From contig NZ_CBDCGN010000003.1 in NCBI RefSeq assembly GCF_965216805.1, forward strand, positions 930,001 through 994,000: a DNA stretch of 64,000 nt. Reading direction: 5' to 3'. Made by a program: the position numbers and the translations under genes. Origin of the DNA: Panacagrimonas sp965216805 (GTDB lineage: Bacteria > Pseudomonadota > Gammaproteobacteria > Nevskiales > Nevskiaceae). The notes under the pieces were generated by a model, which was given only the letters and a program-made list of their open reading frames with translations, ran no database searches and was not told the origin of the DNA. This document shows, one piece after another, positions 8,520-17,563 of the stretch (the first letter of the stretch is position 1; each line of letters starts with the position of its first letter).

Positions 8520-10640
8520 ATGGCAAAGCTTGGGGTATACGGAGTAGGAGTGGCCGCAGTACTGGCCATGCTGGCGTCGACCAGCGCGATCGCGCAGGGC
8601 GGCGGTGCCACCGCGGGCCGCGTGGATCGCAAGTTCCTGGGCGCGGATCTGTCGTTCAACGGGCAGTTCCGGCTCGAGACCGCGATCAGCACCGGTTACG
8701 CCGCGCCCGCCAACCAGTTTGGCGATCCCACCAACGGCATTGCCATACGTCGCAACGCCGGCAACCCCGCCCTCGGCTGGCAGACCACGCTGGTGCCCAC
8801 CGACTCCCTGATCGGGCCCGGCGGCATCATTCCCATCAACACCGGCGTGCTGCCGCCGACCCTGGGCGTCAGCGACATCGGCGGTGGCGGGACCAGCGAT
8901 ACCTTTACCCGCTATGTGCCCGCGCGCAAGAACGATCTCAATTACCACGCGCTGCGTTTCGAATTTCAGCCGACGCTGCGCTGGGGTAACTTCTCGCTGA
9001 TCACACGCCTGCGCGCGCTGTACGACCCGGGCGATCTGGGTTACCGGGACTTCGATGCGCGCGACTACGCCGACATCAACGGCGGTTTCAACAGCGAGAA
9101 TTCCGACCAGTTCGACGGCAAGCCCAGCCATCTCGGCTATCGGGTGAATGGCGACGACAATCCGCTGCTGTTCGAGCGTTCCGGCCGCAATTACATGGTC
9201 GACCTGCCGGCCTTCTTCCTGCAGTGGACCAACGGCCAGAGCACGGTGCGCGTCGGTAACCAGAGCGTGGCCTGGGGCCAGTTGCTGTTCTTCCGCATCA
9301 TGGACGTCGCCAACGGTCTGGATCTGCGCCGCCATTTGTTCCTGGATCGCGCCATCGAGGAGTTCGCCGACGAGCGCAATTCGGCGCCTGGCATCCGCAT
9401 CACCCATCAGGTGACCGACCAGATCCAGGCTGACGCCTACGCGCTGCAGTTCATCCCGACGATCATCAACAACGTCAACACGCCTTACAACATCGTGCCG
9501 TCGCAGTTCTATATTCAGGATCGCTACAAGCAGTTCGGCTACGACGAGAAGTTCAACTACGGCATCCGCTTCAAGGGCGAGTACGGCAACTACAACCTGC
9601 AGGCCATGTTCACCCGGCGCTACAACCCGCTGGGCAACATCCGCTGGACCAAGTCCGAAATCAACAAGCCGCTGCCGAGTTCCAACCTGCTAGGGCTGGC
9701 GTTCAATCGCTATTGCGAACTGGCGCTCGGTTCGCCGCTGGGTCAGGGCTGCGGCCCGCAGTTGGCGCAGACCGCGTTCGAAGCCACCCCGGCCGGTGTG
9801 TTCACGGCCGAGGAATGGTTCTACTACTCGGGCTACATCAAGCTCGACGGCCTCGATGGTTTGAACCGCGCGATCGACGAGTTCCCGGCGGCACAGCAGA
9901 TTCTGGCGCAGCCGATCGGCAACGATACCAACGCTGCCAACAACCAGCTCGATGCGTTCTTCATTGCGGCCGAAGGCCTGCACGGCCACATCGAGCGCAT
10001 GTATTCGCCGGAGAACATCTACGGTCTGGGTGGTGGTTACGTGATCGATGCCGAGCCGGGCTCGCTGTTCGACCAGATGATCATCAACGTGGAAGCCACC
10101 TACACGACCGATCGCAAGTACACCCCGATCGACCTCAACCAGGGCTTCGCCGAAACCGATGAAGTTCAGGTGGGTGTGGTGGTCGAGAAGTATCAGCGCT
10201 TCTCGCAGAACTTCCCCGCCACCTACATGCTGTTCCAGTACCTGTGGCAGAAGGAGTTCGATCTCGCCGGTCTGGATCTGGCCGGCTACGGCAGCGAGAA
10301 CTTCAGCGATCAGGGCATCATCCTGAATTCCGATGTGCCCACCAGCGCCGATCCCAGCATCACCCCGGGCCTGCCCGGCGGCGCCCACTACGTGGTGCTG
10401 GCCGCGCTGCAGCCGACCAATGCCTACATCTTCGAGTACAGCGTCGCCTCGCTGATCGACGTGCAGGGCGGCGTGCTGGTGCAGCCGGCGGTGCAATGGA
10501 AGCCGCGCGGCAACATCACCATGAACCTGTACTACAACTACATCACCGACAGCGCGTGGGGCGACAACGCCAACAACAATCTGATGAGCCTGCTCGATTT
10601 CGCGGACGAAATCGGCATTCGCATGGGTTACCAGTTCTAG
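8520..10640 (+). CDS. DUF1302 outer-membrane beta-barrel-like protein
   Basis: ATG 8520 is preceded by GGAGGAG; an upstream ATG at 8496 lacks a site. The 706-residue product has a signal peptide ending near ASTSAIAQG and then long alternating polar/aromatic stretches (for example GIRFKGEYGNYNLQAMFTRR). It ends in the aromatic C-terminal residue expected for barrel assembly (IGIRMGYQF). This matches DUF1302, which occurs with DUF1329 in hydrophobic-compound degraders. It is the likely outer-membrane channel of the transport set. The gene lies 95 bases after the propeller gene and is followed by a terminator. Confidence 0.88.
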   Translation: MAKLGVYGVGVAAVLAMLASTSAIAQGGGATAGRVDRKFLGADLSFNGQFRLETAISTGYAAPANQFGDPTNGIAIRRNAGNPALGWQTTLVPTDSLIGPGGIIPINTGVLPPTLGVSDIGGGGTSDTFTRYVPARKNDLNYHALRFEFQPTLRWGNFSLITRLRALYDPGDLGYRDFDARDYADINGGFNSENSDQFDGKPSHLGYRVNGDDNPLLFERSGRNYMVDLPAFFLQWTNGQSTVRVGNQSVAWGQLLFFRIMDVANGLDLRRHLFLDRAIEEFADERNSAPGIRITHQVTDQIQADAYALQFIPTIINNVNTPYNIVPSQFYIQDRYKQFGYDEKFNYGIRFKGEYGNYNLQAMFTRRYNPLGNIRWTKSEINKPLPSSNLLGLAFNRYCELALGSPLGQGCGPQLAQTAFEATPAGVFTAEEWFYYSGYIKLDGLDGLNRAIDEFPAAQQILAQPIGNDTNAANNQLDAFFIAAEGLHGHIERMYSPENIYGLGGGYVIDAEPGSLFDQMIINVEATYTTDRKYTPIDLNQGFAETDEVQVGVVVEKYQRFSQNFPATYMLFQYLWQKEFDLAGLDLAGYGSENFSDQGIILNSDVPTSADPSITPGLPGGAHYVVLAALQPTNAYIFEYSVASLIDVQGGVLVQPAVQWKPRGNITMNLYYNYITDSAWGDNANNNLMSLLDFADEIGIRMGYQF

Positions 10641-10694
10641 AGCTTTCCCGTCTGACCGACTCCTCAGCGCTAAACCTACCCTAGCGCTTTTCGA

Positions 10695-10727
10695 ACCGGC
10701 GGTCGGGTAACGACCGCCGGTATTTTT
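10695..10727 (+). terminator. Rho-independent terminator after the DUF1302 gene
   Basis: An 11-bp perfect stem (ACCGGCGGTCG, loop GGTAA, CGACCGCCGGT) is followed by ATTTTT. It separates the first DUF1329-YCF48-DUF1302 transcript from the second DUF1329 and RND genes. The start of the next gene is only 22 bases downstream of the T-run, so the terminator may be partial and allow some read-through. Confidence 0.9.
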
Positions 10728-10748
10728 AACTCAGGAGGAGGCCCCGCC

Positions 10749-12128
10749 ATGCACATCCGCAAATACGATCACCACTACAGTCGTCGCCATTTCCTCAAGC
10801 AGCTTGCGACGGGTGCGGCTACGGCAGGCGTGTTGGCGCCAACGTGGCAGACCATTGCAGCAACCGGCGAGATCAGCAAGGCCTATCCGGACGAACTGCT
10901 GTCGATCGACGCCTATACCAAGGGCAAGGTCAAGACCGGCGACGAGATCACCGCTGCCAATGTGGAGCATGTGAAAGATCTGTTGGAGCCGATCCGCTAC
11001 GAGCAGATTCTCAAGCACGGACGCAAGCTCAAGGTCGTTGCATCCACCAAGGACGTGATGAAGCTGTCGCCCTGGGAATATCTGGAGGCGACGCTCAAGA
11101 ATGCCGGCAAAGCCAGTTTCGACGACAAGGGCAACGTGGTTCACACCGCCGACGGTCAGCCCTGGATCGGCGGCAATCCGTTTCCCGATGCCAAGACCGG
11201 TATCGAGCTGTTTGCGGCGCAAACCCTGAGCTGGGGCCGCCACGATGCCTCGTTCTATGCCGTCAGCATCGACGACGTCGCGGTCGACGGCGAGACCCGT
11301 TTCCGATATCGCGGCGGCTGGGCGGAGTTGGCCACGGTGTCGCGGGTGAGCATGGACCCCAAGCCCTACTGGCCGGAGCACATCGACAAGCTGCGTTTCC
11401 AGTCGGTGTTCTTCACCGCGCCGCAGCAGTTCAAGGGCACCTCGTTTCTCAATGTGTGGGACTACGACCACAGCACCTTTCCCAAGCTGTACGGCTACGT
11501 GGCGGACTTCCGCCGCATCCGCCAGTTTCCGGCCGATCAGCGCTTCGAACCGCTGCTGCCGGGCACCACGATCTATTTGTCCGACGCTTGGGCTGCTGGC
11601 GATCCGCTCAACACCTGGAGCGACTACAAGATCGTCGGGCGTGGGCCGTTCCTGGCGGGCTTGTCCGGCAACTGGGAGGGGGCGGACCCCAACTGGGCGC
11701 ACAAGAAGCATGGCGGCCCCAAGGGCGAGACGTTCTGGGATTCCACCGTGGAACTGGTGCCCGAGGCAATTCTGGTCGAGGCCAAACCCACCGGATTCCC
11801 GCGCGCGCCCATTTCCAAGAAGCAGGTGTGGTTCGATGCCCGCAATCAGGTCGTGATCGGCATGGTCACCTACGACCGCCGCGATCAGCCCTATCGTTCC
11901 TTCGATGGCGCCTACAGTCTCTACGAGCTGGGCGACAACAAGTTCATGGACGGCCAGCATCCGTACTGGAGCTGGTGTCATGTAACGGTCTCCGACATCC
12001 AGACCGGTCGGGTGACCCGCCTGGAGCAGCTCAAGAACGTGGATGGCCACCTGAGCGGCGCCAATGATCCCAAGATGTACGACAACTATCTGACCCAGAC
12101 CGCGCTGATGCGGCTGGGCGCGGTCTGA
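10749..12128 (+). CDS. DUF1329 family protein with twin-arginine leader (copy 2)
   Basis: The 459-residue product starts at ATG 10749 after AGGAGGAG. Its leader YSRRHFLKQL is an almost ideal Tat motif (R12, R13, F, L, K), followed by an alanine-rich hydrophobic region. The rest aligns along its full length with the copy at 5945: both have the start block IRKYDH, AYPDELLSID/E, WIGGNPF and LSWGRHD, and both end in RLGAV. It is a diverged duplicate, not a recent copy, since many positions differ. It sits behind a terminator and just ahead of the RND gene, so it may be expressed and paired differently from copy 1. Confidence 0.87.
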   Translation: MHIRKYDHHYSRRHFLKQLATGAATAGVLAPTWQTIAATGEISKAYPDELLSIDAYTKGKVKTGDEITAANVEHVKDLLEPIRYEQILKHGRKLKVVASTKDVMKLSPWEYLEATLKNAGKASFDDKGNVVHTADGQPWIGGNPFPDAKTGIELFAAQTLSWGRHDASFYAVSIDDVAVDGETRFRYRGGWAELATVSRVSMDPKPYWPEHIDKLRFQSVFFTAPQQFKGTSFLNVWDYDHSTFPKLYGYVADFRRIRQFPADQRFEPLLPGTTIYLSDAWAAGDPLNTWSDYKIVGRGPFLAGLSGNWEGADPNWAHKKHGGPKGETFWDSTVELVPEAILVEAKPTGFPRAPISKKQVWFDARNQVVIGMVTYDRRDQPYRSFDGAYSLYELGDNKFMDGQHPYWSWCHVTVSDIQTGRVTRLEQLKNVDGHLSGANDPKMYDNYLTQTALMRLGAV

Positions 12129-12186
12129 ACGGCTTTGCGGTAATCGATACTTCTTCTGCGGCAAACAACAACTTGCGGACGTGCCC

Positions 12187-14661
12187 ATGAACAAACTTCC
12201 AGCCCCTTTCCGTCTTGCCAAATGGATCATGGACAAGCGCCTGCCCATCCTGATCCTGTTCGGGTTGGTCACGGCAGGATTCGCGGCCGGCTTCCCGGGT
12301 ATCGAGATCCGCACCATCTTCAAGGACCTGTTGCCCAAGGACGATCCCTTCGTCCAGGTCTATTACGACCATCCCAATTTCGGCAACCCGCTGTCCATCT
12401 TCGTGATGGTCAAGCGTACCGACGGCGATATCTACAACTCCGACACCTTGCAGAAGGTCTGGGACCTGACCCGCAACATCGACTTGACGCCGGCCGTAGA
12501 CCACGACCAGATGCTGTCGATCTCCACGGAAAAGCTGCGCTACGTGGAAGCAACACCCGAGGGTGTGGACGTGCGTCCGCTGATGGGTGACCGCGTGCCG
12601 GTCAACGACGAAGAGATCGAGGACTTCCGCAAGCGCGTGGAGCAGTCGCCCAACGCGCGCAACTTCTTCGTGTCGCGCGATGGCACCGCCACCCTGATCC
12701 AGGCCACCTTCCAGGATTATGTGGATTACGGCGTCGCCTTCGAGTATGTCGACAAGCTGGTAAAAGCGGCAGAAGACGAGAGCCACATCATCTACGTGGC
12801 GGGCCAGCCGACCCTGACCGGCTGGGTGTACAAGCTCAAGGAGCAGACCTACACCATCTTCGCCATCACGCTGGGCATGCTGGTGGTGGCGCTGGCGCTG
12901 TACATGCGTAACTTTGCCGGCACCTTTACCCCCATTGCTTGCAGTCTGGTGGCCGCGATCTGGGGCTTCGGTCTGGTGGGCTGGCTGAAGTCCCCGATCG
13001 AGCCGCTGCTGCTGATCGTGCCCTTGCTGTTGGTGGCGCGCTCGTTCTCGCATTGCGTGCAGTTCAGCGAACGTTTCTACGAGATCTACGCGCACCTCAA
13101 GAACAAGCGCAAAGCTGCCGAAGTGACCATGGGTGTGATGATGATGCCCTCGATCCTGGGCGTGATCACCGACGCGCTGGGCATCATCTTCATCGCGGTG
13201 GCGCCGATCCCCGCAATGGAGCGCTTTGCCCTGTTCTGCGGCTTCTGGGCCTTCTGCATCATCCCCACCGGCGTGTTCCTGATCTCGATCCTGCTGTCCT
13301 ATCTGCCGGATCCGAAGAACATCGATTCCCTGGTTGCCACCAACGATGACCAGCAGGGCGGCTTTCATGCTGCGCAGAAGCGTGTGCTCGAGCGCATCGC
13401 GCGCCTCACGTTCGGCAAGCCGGCAAGGGTCACCACCGTGTTGTTCGTGGCGTTCTCGGCCGTGGCGATCTATCTGTCCTTCCAGATCAAGATCGGCAAT
13501 CCGGTCGAGGGCAGTAACCTGCTGTGGGAGGATTCGGAGTTCAATACCGCGGTGCGCGCCATCAACGATCACTTCCCGGGCATGAACACCCTGGAATTGA
13601 TCATCGAGTCCAAGAATCCGGTGGACGGCACCAATCGCATCGCGCTGTCGCCGGAGGCGATGGTCATCCGCTCCAAGCTGCAGGCCATCGTCGAGTCCGA
13701 CCCGGTGCTGCCGCCGCGCGCGACCCTGTCGTTCAGCGACTACATGTCCGAGGGCAACCGCCTGTTCTCCGGCGGCAATCCGTTGTGGATGCCGATCGAT
13801 CCCACCAAACTGGCAGCCTACAGCGCCGGCCAGGCGATCCTGTTCGGATCGACGCCGCTGAACTTCAGCAACGTGATGGACTTCAATGCCCAGCACTCCA
13901 CCGTGTCGCTGTGGTACGCCGACAACAAGCAGGAAACGGTGGACGCAGCGCTGGCCAGCGCCAGGCGCGCGGTGGAGATCGTCGGCACCGACCACGAAAA
14001 GTTCACCGTGCGCATGGGCACCGGCTTCATCGCCCTGCAGCAGGCCATGAACCTGGTGGTGCAGCGCTATCACTGGGTGATCCTGGGCCTGTTGAATCTG
14101 GCGATCTTCGTGGTGGCTACCTTTGCCTACAAGTCGCCCATCGGCGCACTCATCGTGCTGATTCCGGTCAACCTGTCGAACTTCATTCTCACCGCGACCA
14201 TGCATGTGCTCGGCATCGGTCTGGACATCAACTCGGTGATGGTCGCCGTGCTCGGCGTGGGGGTCGGTATCGACTACGGCATCTACCTGCTGTCGCGCAT
14301 CTGCGAAGAGTTCAATGCGCAAGGCAAGGATTGGGGCAAGGCGATCACGGTGTCCCTGTCCACCACCGGCAAGGCCATCATGTTCACCGCCACCATCATG
14401 ATCATCGGCATCCTGCCGTGGTACTTCTTGTCCGACCTCAAGTTCATGGCCGACATGGGTCTGCTGCTGGTGGCGATCATGCTGATCAACATGGTGTTGG
14501 CGCTGGTGCTGCTGCCCTTGCTGGTGTGGCTGATCAAGCCCAAGTTCGCCGCCCGCGAAGACCTGCTGGTGGGCGAGAGCGTGGACCTGTCGCTGTTCAT
14601 GGACGACGCCGATCACGAGGCCGACAAGTCCACCGGCGGGCGGACCGCACCGGCGGTCTGA
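12187..14661 (+). CDS. RND/MMPL-family exporter
   Basis: ATG 12187 is preferred over the GTG at 12181. The 824-residue protein has one N-terminal membrane helix, a large periplasmic domain, a helical cluster starting near residue 220 (IFAITLGMLVVALALYM), a second periplasmic domain and a second helical cluster near residue 635 (WVILGLLNLAIFVVATF). This duplicated layout is that of RND/MMPL lipid and hydrophobe transporters, including HpnN-type carriers. It is the inner-membrane energy-coupled member of the DUF1302/DUF1329/YCF48 set. The ligand is unknown. A strong terminator follows 33 bases after the stop codon. Confidence 0.88.
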   Translation: MNKLPAPFRLAKWIMDKRLPILILFGLVTAGFAAGFPGIEIRTIFKDLLPKDDPFVQVYYDHPNFGNPLSIFVMVKRTDGDIYNSDTLQKVWDLTRNIDLTPAVDHDQMLSISTEKLRYVEATPEGVDVRPLMGDRVPVNDEEIEDFRKRVEQSPNARNFFVSRDGTATLIQATFQDYVDYGVAFEYVDKLVKAAEDESHIIYVAGQPTLTGWVYKLKEQTYTIFAITLGMLVVALALYMRNFAGTFTPIACSLVAAIWGFGLVGWLKSPIEPLLLIVPLLLVARSFSHCVQFSERFYEIYAHLKNKRKAAEVTMGVMMMPSILGVITDALGIIFIAVAPIPAMERFALFCGFWAFCIIPTGVFLISILLSYLPDPKNIDSLVATNDDQQGGFHAAQKRVLERIARLTFGKPARVTTVLFVAFSAVAIYLSFQIKIGNPVEGSNLLWEDSEFNTAVRAINDHFPGMNTLELIIESKNPVDGTNRIALSPEAMVIRSKLQAIVESDPVLPPRATLSFSDYMSEGNRLFSGGNPLWMPIDPTKLAAYSAGQAILFGSTPLNFSNVMDFNAQHSTVSLWYADNKQETVDAALASARRAVEIVGTDHEKFTVRMGTGFIALQQAMNLVVQRYHWVILGLLNLAIFVVATFAYKSPIGALIVLIPVNLSNFILTATMHVLGIGLDINSVMVAVLGVGVGIDYGIYLLSRICEEFNAQGKDWGKAITVSLSTTGKAIMFTATIMIIGILPWYFLSDLKFMADMGLLLVAIMLINMVLALVLLPLLVWLIKPKFAAREDLLVGESVDLSLFMDDADHEADKSTGGRTAPAV

Positions 14662-14694
14662 TCGGGCGGATTCAGGCACAAGTTGTGTAATCGG

Positions 14695-14722
14695 GAGCCG
14701 GGCGTAAGCCCGGCTCTTTTTT
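14695..14722 (+). terminator. Rho-independent terminator after the RND gene
   Basis: GAGCCGGGC and GCCCGGCTC form a perfect 9-bp stem around the loop GTAA and are followed by six T residues. It ends the DUF1329(2)-RND transcript. Confidence 0.93.
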
Positions 14723-14777
14723 GCCCTGTGCTGTCGTCGAGGAAGGACAAGCACAATCGGAAAACCGCGATAGCAAC

Positions 14778-15092
14778 GTCGACCCGCTGGCGCCCGCCCA
14801 TGCCGCCTTGCCCGAGGTGGAAATCCGCGGCGACGTCGCGCATCCCCTGCGACTGCAAGCCGAGCACCTGCATTCGGTCCCGCGGATCCAGCAGCGGTCC
14901 GATTTTCACTGCGTCACGACCCGGTCGGTGCGCGCGGTGCAATGGTCGGGCTGGCGCTTCGCGCAGGTGTACGAAGACATCCTGAGGCCGCAGGCCGGCG
15001 CGGAACGGGTGGCCTTCCGCGGTGCCGACGGTTATGCCTGCTGCCTGCCGCTGGAGGATCTGCTGGCTTCCGACGTGCTACTGGCGGACTAG
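14778..15092 (+). pseudogene. Relic of a sulfite-oxidase-family molybdopterin oxidoreductase
   Basis: This frame encodes a fragment with LPEVEIRGDVAHPLRL, SDFHCVTTRSVRAVQW and FRGADGYACCLPLEDLL, ending at a TAG (15090-15092). It matches the molybdopterin-binding domain of sulfite-oxidase-like proteins, with the cofactor-binding cysteine in DFHCVTT. Intact members continue past DVLLAD for about 50 more residues (DG..LP..HG.PLR..); here only a short, poor match follows the stop. No signal or membrane anchor is visible upstream. It is most likely a truncated, decaying gene just behind the terminator. Confidence 0.6.
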
Positions 15093-15547
15093 ATCGACGG
15101 GCGTATCGCTTTCCTTCCTCCTGCCCCCGTTCATGGATCATCCGCGCGCTAGAGTCGCCTTCGAGGAGCGCGCGCCGGTTTCCGGCGCGGATGCTGCGGC
15201 CGCTGTATCGCGCCCTGAAGCCTTCGACCGAGCGCATCGCTGCAAGGGCGCTGAACCCAAAAAGCGGCGCTTAGCCACGGATCACACGGATCACACGGAT
15301 AAACACGGTTCGGAATATGAACTTTCTGAGCATCGGTGCTGCAGCGATTAGGTGACTTGATCGGCGCTGGCAAGTAGCCGATTTTCAATCCGCGTCATCC
15401 TTGAAATCGGCGGCAAATGCATTTTTCCAGGCTGAAGCGGCGTTGACTGCCGCGCAGATCCGTAGATCGGAACTCTTACTCTTCAGAGTGGGTGCATACG
15501 CCCACTCCGAGCGTACGCTTGAGTCTCGGCACATCGGAGGTGAACCT
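15093..15547 (+). other. Intergenic region with a short tandem repeat
   Basis: No convincing gene is seen in this 455-base stretch. It contains a tandem repeat at 15276-15308 and the ribosome site of the rhodanese gene (GGAGG at 15536-15540). The tail of the molybdopterin relic may extend a little past 15092 in weakly recognisable form. Confidence 0.5.
15276..15308 (+). repeat. Tandem 9-10 bp repeat of the CACGGAT type
   Basis: The unit ACGGATCAC occurs twice, followed by ACGGATAAAC and ACGG. A related string in the opposite orientation lies at 16650-16662 (TGTTATCCGTGG) on the other side of the rhodanese gene. Both copies have a TTCGGAA-like block nearby. This CACGGAT wording is common in dispersed intergenic repeats of proteobacteria. 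Confidence 0.55.
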
Positions 15548-16444
15548 GTGGAATACGCACACCCGGAATACCTGGTCGAAACCCACTGGCTGCAGGAGCA
15601 TCTCGACGATCCCGGACTGCGGGTGGTGGACTGCACGCACTACCTGCCGAACTACTTCGACGAAAGCGCAGCACGCTACATCGAAAAGCTCAGCGGTCGT
15701 CAGAATCACCAGAACGGACACATTCCCGGCAGCGTCTTCGTCGATCTGCGCGACGATCTGTGCGATCCGTCCAACGACCGCTTCATGTATCCAATGTGCT
15801 CGGCCGCGCAGTTCGCATCGACGATGTCGCGCCTGGGCATCGGCCCCGACACGCGTGTGGTGCTGTACGACGACATGCTCAACATCTGGGCCGCGCGAGT
15901 GTGGTGGATGCTGCGCAGCTTTGGATTCGAGCGTGCTGCGGTGCTCAACGGCGGCTGGAAGAAATGGGTTGCCGAGGGACGGCCGGTAACCACCACCATG
16001 AGCACGCCGCTACCGGCGCAGTTTGTCTGTCGACCGCGTGCCGGACTCATTGCCGACCAGGTTGAGGTTCTTGCCGCGATCGACCGGGGCGATACCTGCC
16101 TCGTCCATTCTCTGGACCCGGACGAGTACGCCGGCCGGGGTGCCGTCCGCTACCAGCGACCGGGCCACATACCCTCCAGCGTCAATGTCTCGTTTCTGGG
16201 TCTTGTCGACCCGGACACGCAGGCCTATCTCCCCGCCGACCGCTTGCATGAGCAGTTCGAAAGAGTTGGAGCGCTGGCCGCCGACCGTGTCATCACCTAC
16301 TGCGGTGGCGCCATCGCGGCGTGCAGCACCGCGTTCGCGATGACGTTGCTCGGCGTGAAGAACATCGGCGTCTACGACGGCTCGATGACCGAATGGGCGG
16401 CGGACCTCAATCTTCCTCTGGTGGTGGGAGAAGCTGCGCGTTGA
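15548..16444 (+). CDS. Rhodanese-type sulfurtransferase (two-domain)
   Basis: The start is GTG 15548, with GGAGG seven bases upstream; the open frame extends to 15401 but without a ribosome site. The 298-residue product has two rhodanese domains. The N-terminal one contains HIPGSVFVDLRDDL, and the C-terminal one carries the active cysteine Cys252 in YCGGAIAACS. The six-residue active loop CGGAIA differs from the CG(S/T)GVT/CRKGVT loops of classical mercaptopyruvate and thiosulfate sulfurtransferases, so the sulfur donor is uncertain. It is flanked by decayed genes and intergenic repeats in inverted orientation. Confidence 0.85.
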   Translation: MEYAHPEYLVETHWLQEHLDDPGLRVVDCTHYLPNYFDESAARYIEKLSGRQNHQNGHIPGSVFVDLRDDLCDPSNDRFMYPMCSAAQFASTMSRLGIGPDTRVVLYDDMLNIWAARVWWMLRSFGFERAAVLNGGWKKWVAEGRPVTTTMSTPLPAQFVCRPRAGLIADQVEVLAAIDRGDTCLVHSLDPDEYAGRGAVRYQRPGHIPSSVNVSFLGLVDPDTQAYLPADRLHEQFERVGALAADRVITYCGGAIAACSTAFAMTLLGVKNIGVYDGSMTEWAADLNLPLVVGEAAR

Positions 16445-16760
16445 GGGTCTGCAAGGCGCGCGAGGCATCGAACCGATGATCGCGCCGCGACGCTCGAGGG
16501 GCGCGGTCCCGTCGCCGAAGGCAGCATGTTCATCGTTCGCGCGAGGCTCGGTGTGGTTGCGTCCGGAAAGACGCATCTGCCACGGATCGAAAGTCCACGG
16601 CTCGCGATCCAGTCGCAGAGCCGGTCAGGTTCCGAATCGCGTTTGCCTGTGTTATCCGTGGTCGGCGATCGCCCTTACCTTGACCTGCCGACGACTCGGG
16701 CATGCCAGGAAATTCCGAATCGCCCGTGCCCGTCCTTGCAGCTCTCGCCGGCGTAAGAGC
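16445..16760. other. Intergenic region between convergent genes
   Basis: A 316-base gap between the rhodanese gene and the reversed FMN reductase relic. It holds an inverted relative of the CACGGAT repeat (16650-16662) and no supported gene. No terminator with a T-tract was found. Confidence 0.4.
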
Positions 16761-17330
16761 TTATTCGGCGTTTCCCCGGCGGCCATGGTGCAGCCGCACC
16801 AGCTCCGCGAAGCGCGCGACATGACCCTGCAGGAACTTGCGTGTGCTTTCCACGGTGACCTGCGACTGTGCATCGATCAGCTCGGGTTTGAACTGCAGAT
16901 AGCACTCGCCGCCCATGACCGCGGCGCCCAGCACGCCCAGGATCTGGCGCAGATGCTGCTGGCCCACCGCGGTGCCGATGGCGCCCGGCGAGGTGCCGGC
17001 GATGGCGATGGCCTGGCCGCGCCACACGTTGGCATCGGCCGGCTTGGAACCCCAGTCGATGGCGTTCTTGAGCACTGCGGGCAGCGAGCGATTGTGCTCG
17101 GGCATGACCACCAGCAGGCCCTGCGCCGCGCGTACTTCGTCGGTGAAACGATCGACGCAGTGCGGCCGGTGGGTTTCGAGGTCGCCGTTGTACATCGGCA
17201 GATCGTCGACGCCGATCCAGTTGAACTTCAGATCAGACGGCGCCAGCGCGACCAGGGCCTGGGCCAGCTTGCGATTGATGGATTCGCGGCGATTGCTGCC
17301 GACGATGACGGCGACGTCTTAGAAACTCAT
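16761..17330 (-). pseudogene. NADPH-dependent FMN reductase family gene interrupted by a stop at codon 4
   Basis: Read on the minus strand, ATG at 17330 follows a GGAG site and gives M-S-F-stop; the same frame then continues with DVAVIVGSNRRESINRKLAQ and runs to a TAA at 16761-16763. The product is an NADPH-dependent FMN reductase (flavodoxin fold, flavin motif GSNRRES, later PEHNRSLPAVLKNAIDW). Family members begin exactly where this one does, so the TAA (17319-17321) is a nonsense change in an otherwise intact 189-codon gene. A single base substitution from AAA would create it. Restart at an internal ATG (17195) would lose the flavin-binding loop. A sequencing error is possible. Confidence 0.7.
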
Positions 17331-17563
17331 GAACGGAACTCCGATGGTGAGTCAGGAACACGCAATTCGAGACCGGGATTTCCGCCATCGACGATGACGG
17401 ACACGCACGGATCGGCATTGCGTCATCTCGGCGGATTTCGCGCACCGACCTCGCAATTCGATCGTGGTATCCGCGATCATGTTCCGACCGCGCTGCACCT
17501 GCGCGCTTGGCGGCAGAAACCTGCTGCCGAAATTCAAGCAATCGATCGAACAGGAAATCCGCT

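Noticed and set aside
12031..14754. 907-residue open frame on the minus strand
   Set aside because: It is antisense to the RND gene; long antisense frames are common in GC-rich DNA, and the residues (His/Gln/Asp-rich, no fold motif) do not match a protein family.
15276..15308. Short tandem repeat considered as CRISPR
   Set aside because: Units are 9-10 bp with no spacers and no cas genes nearby.
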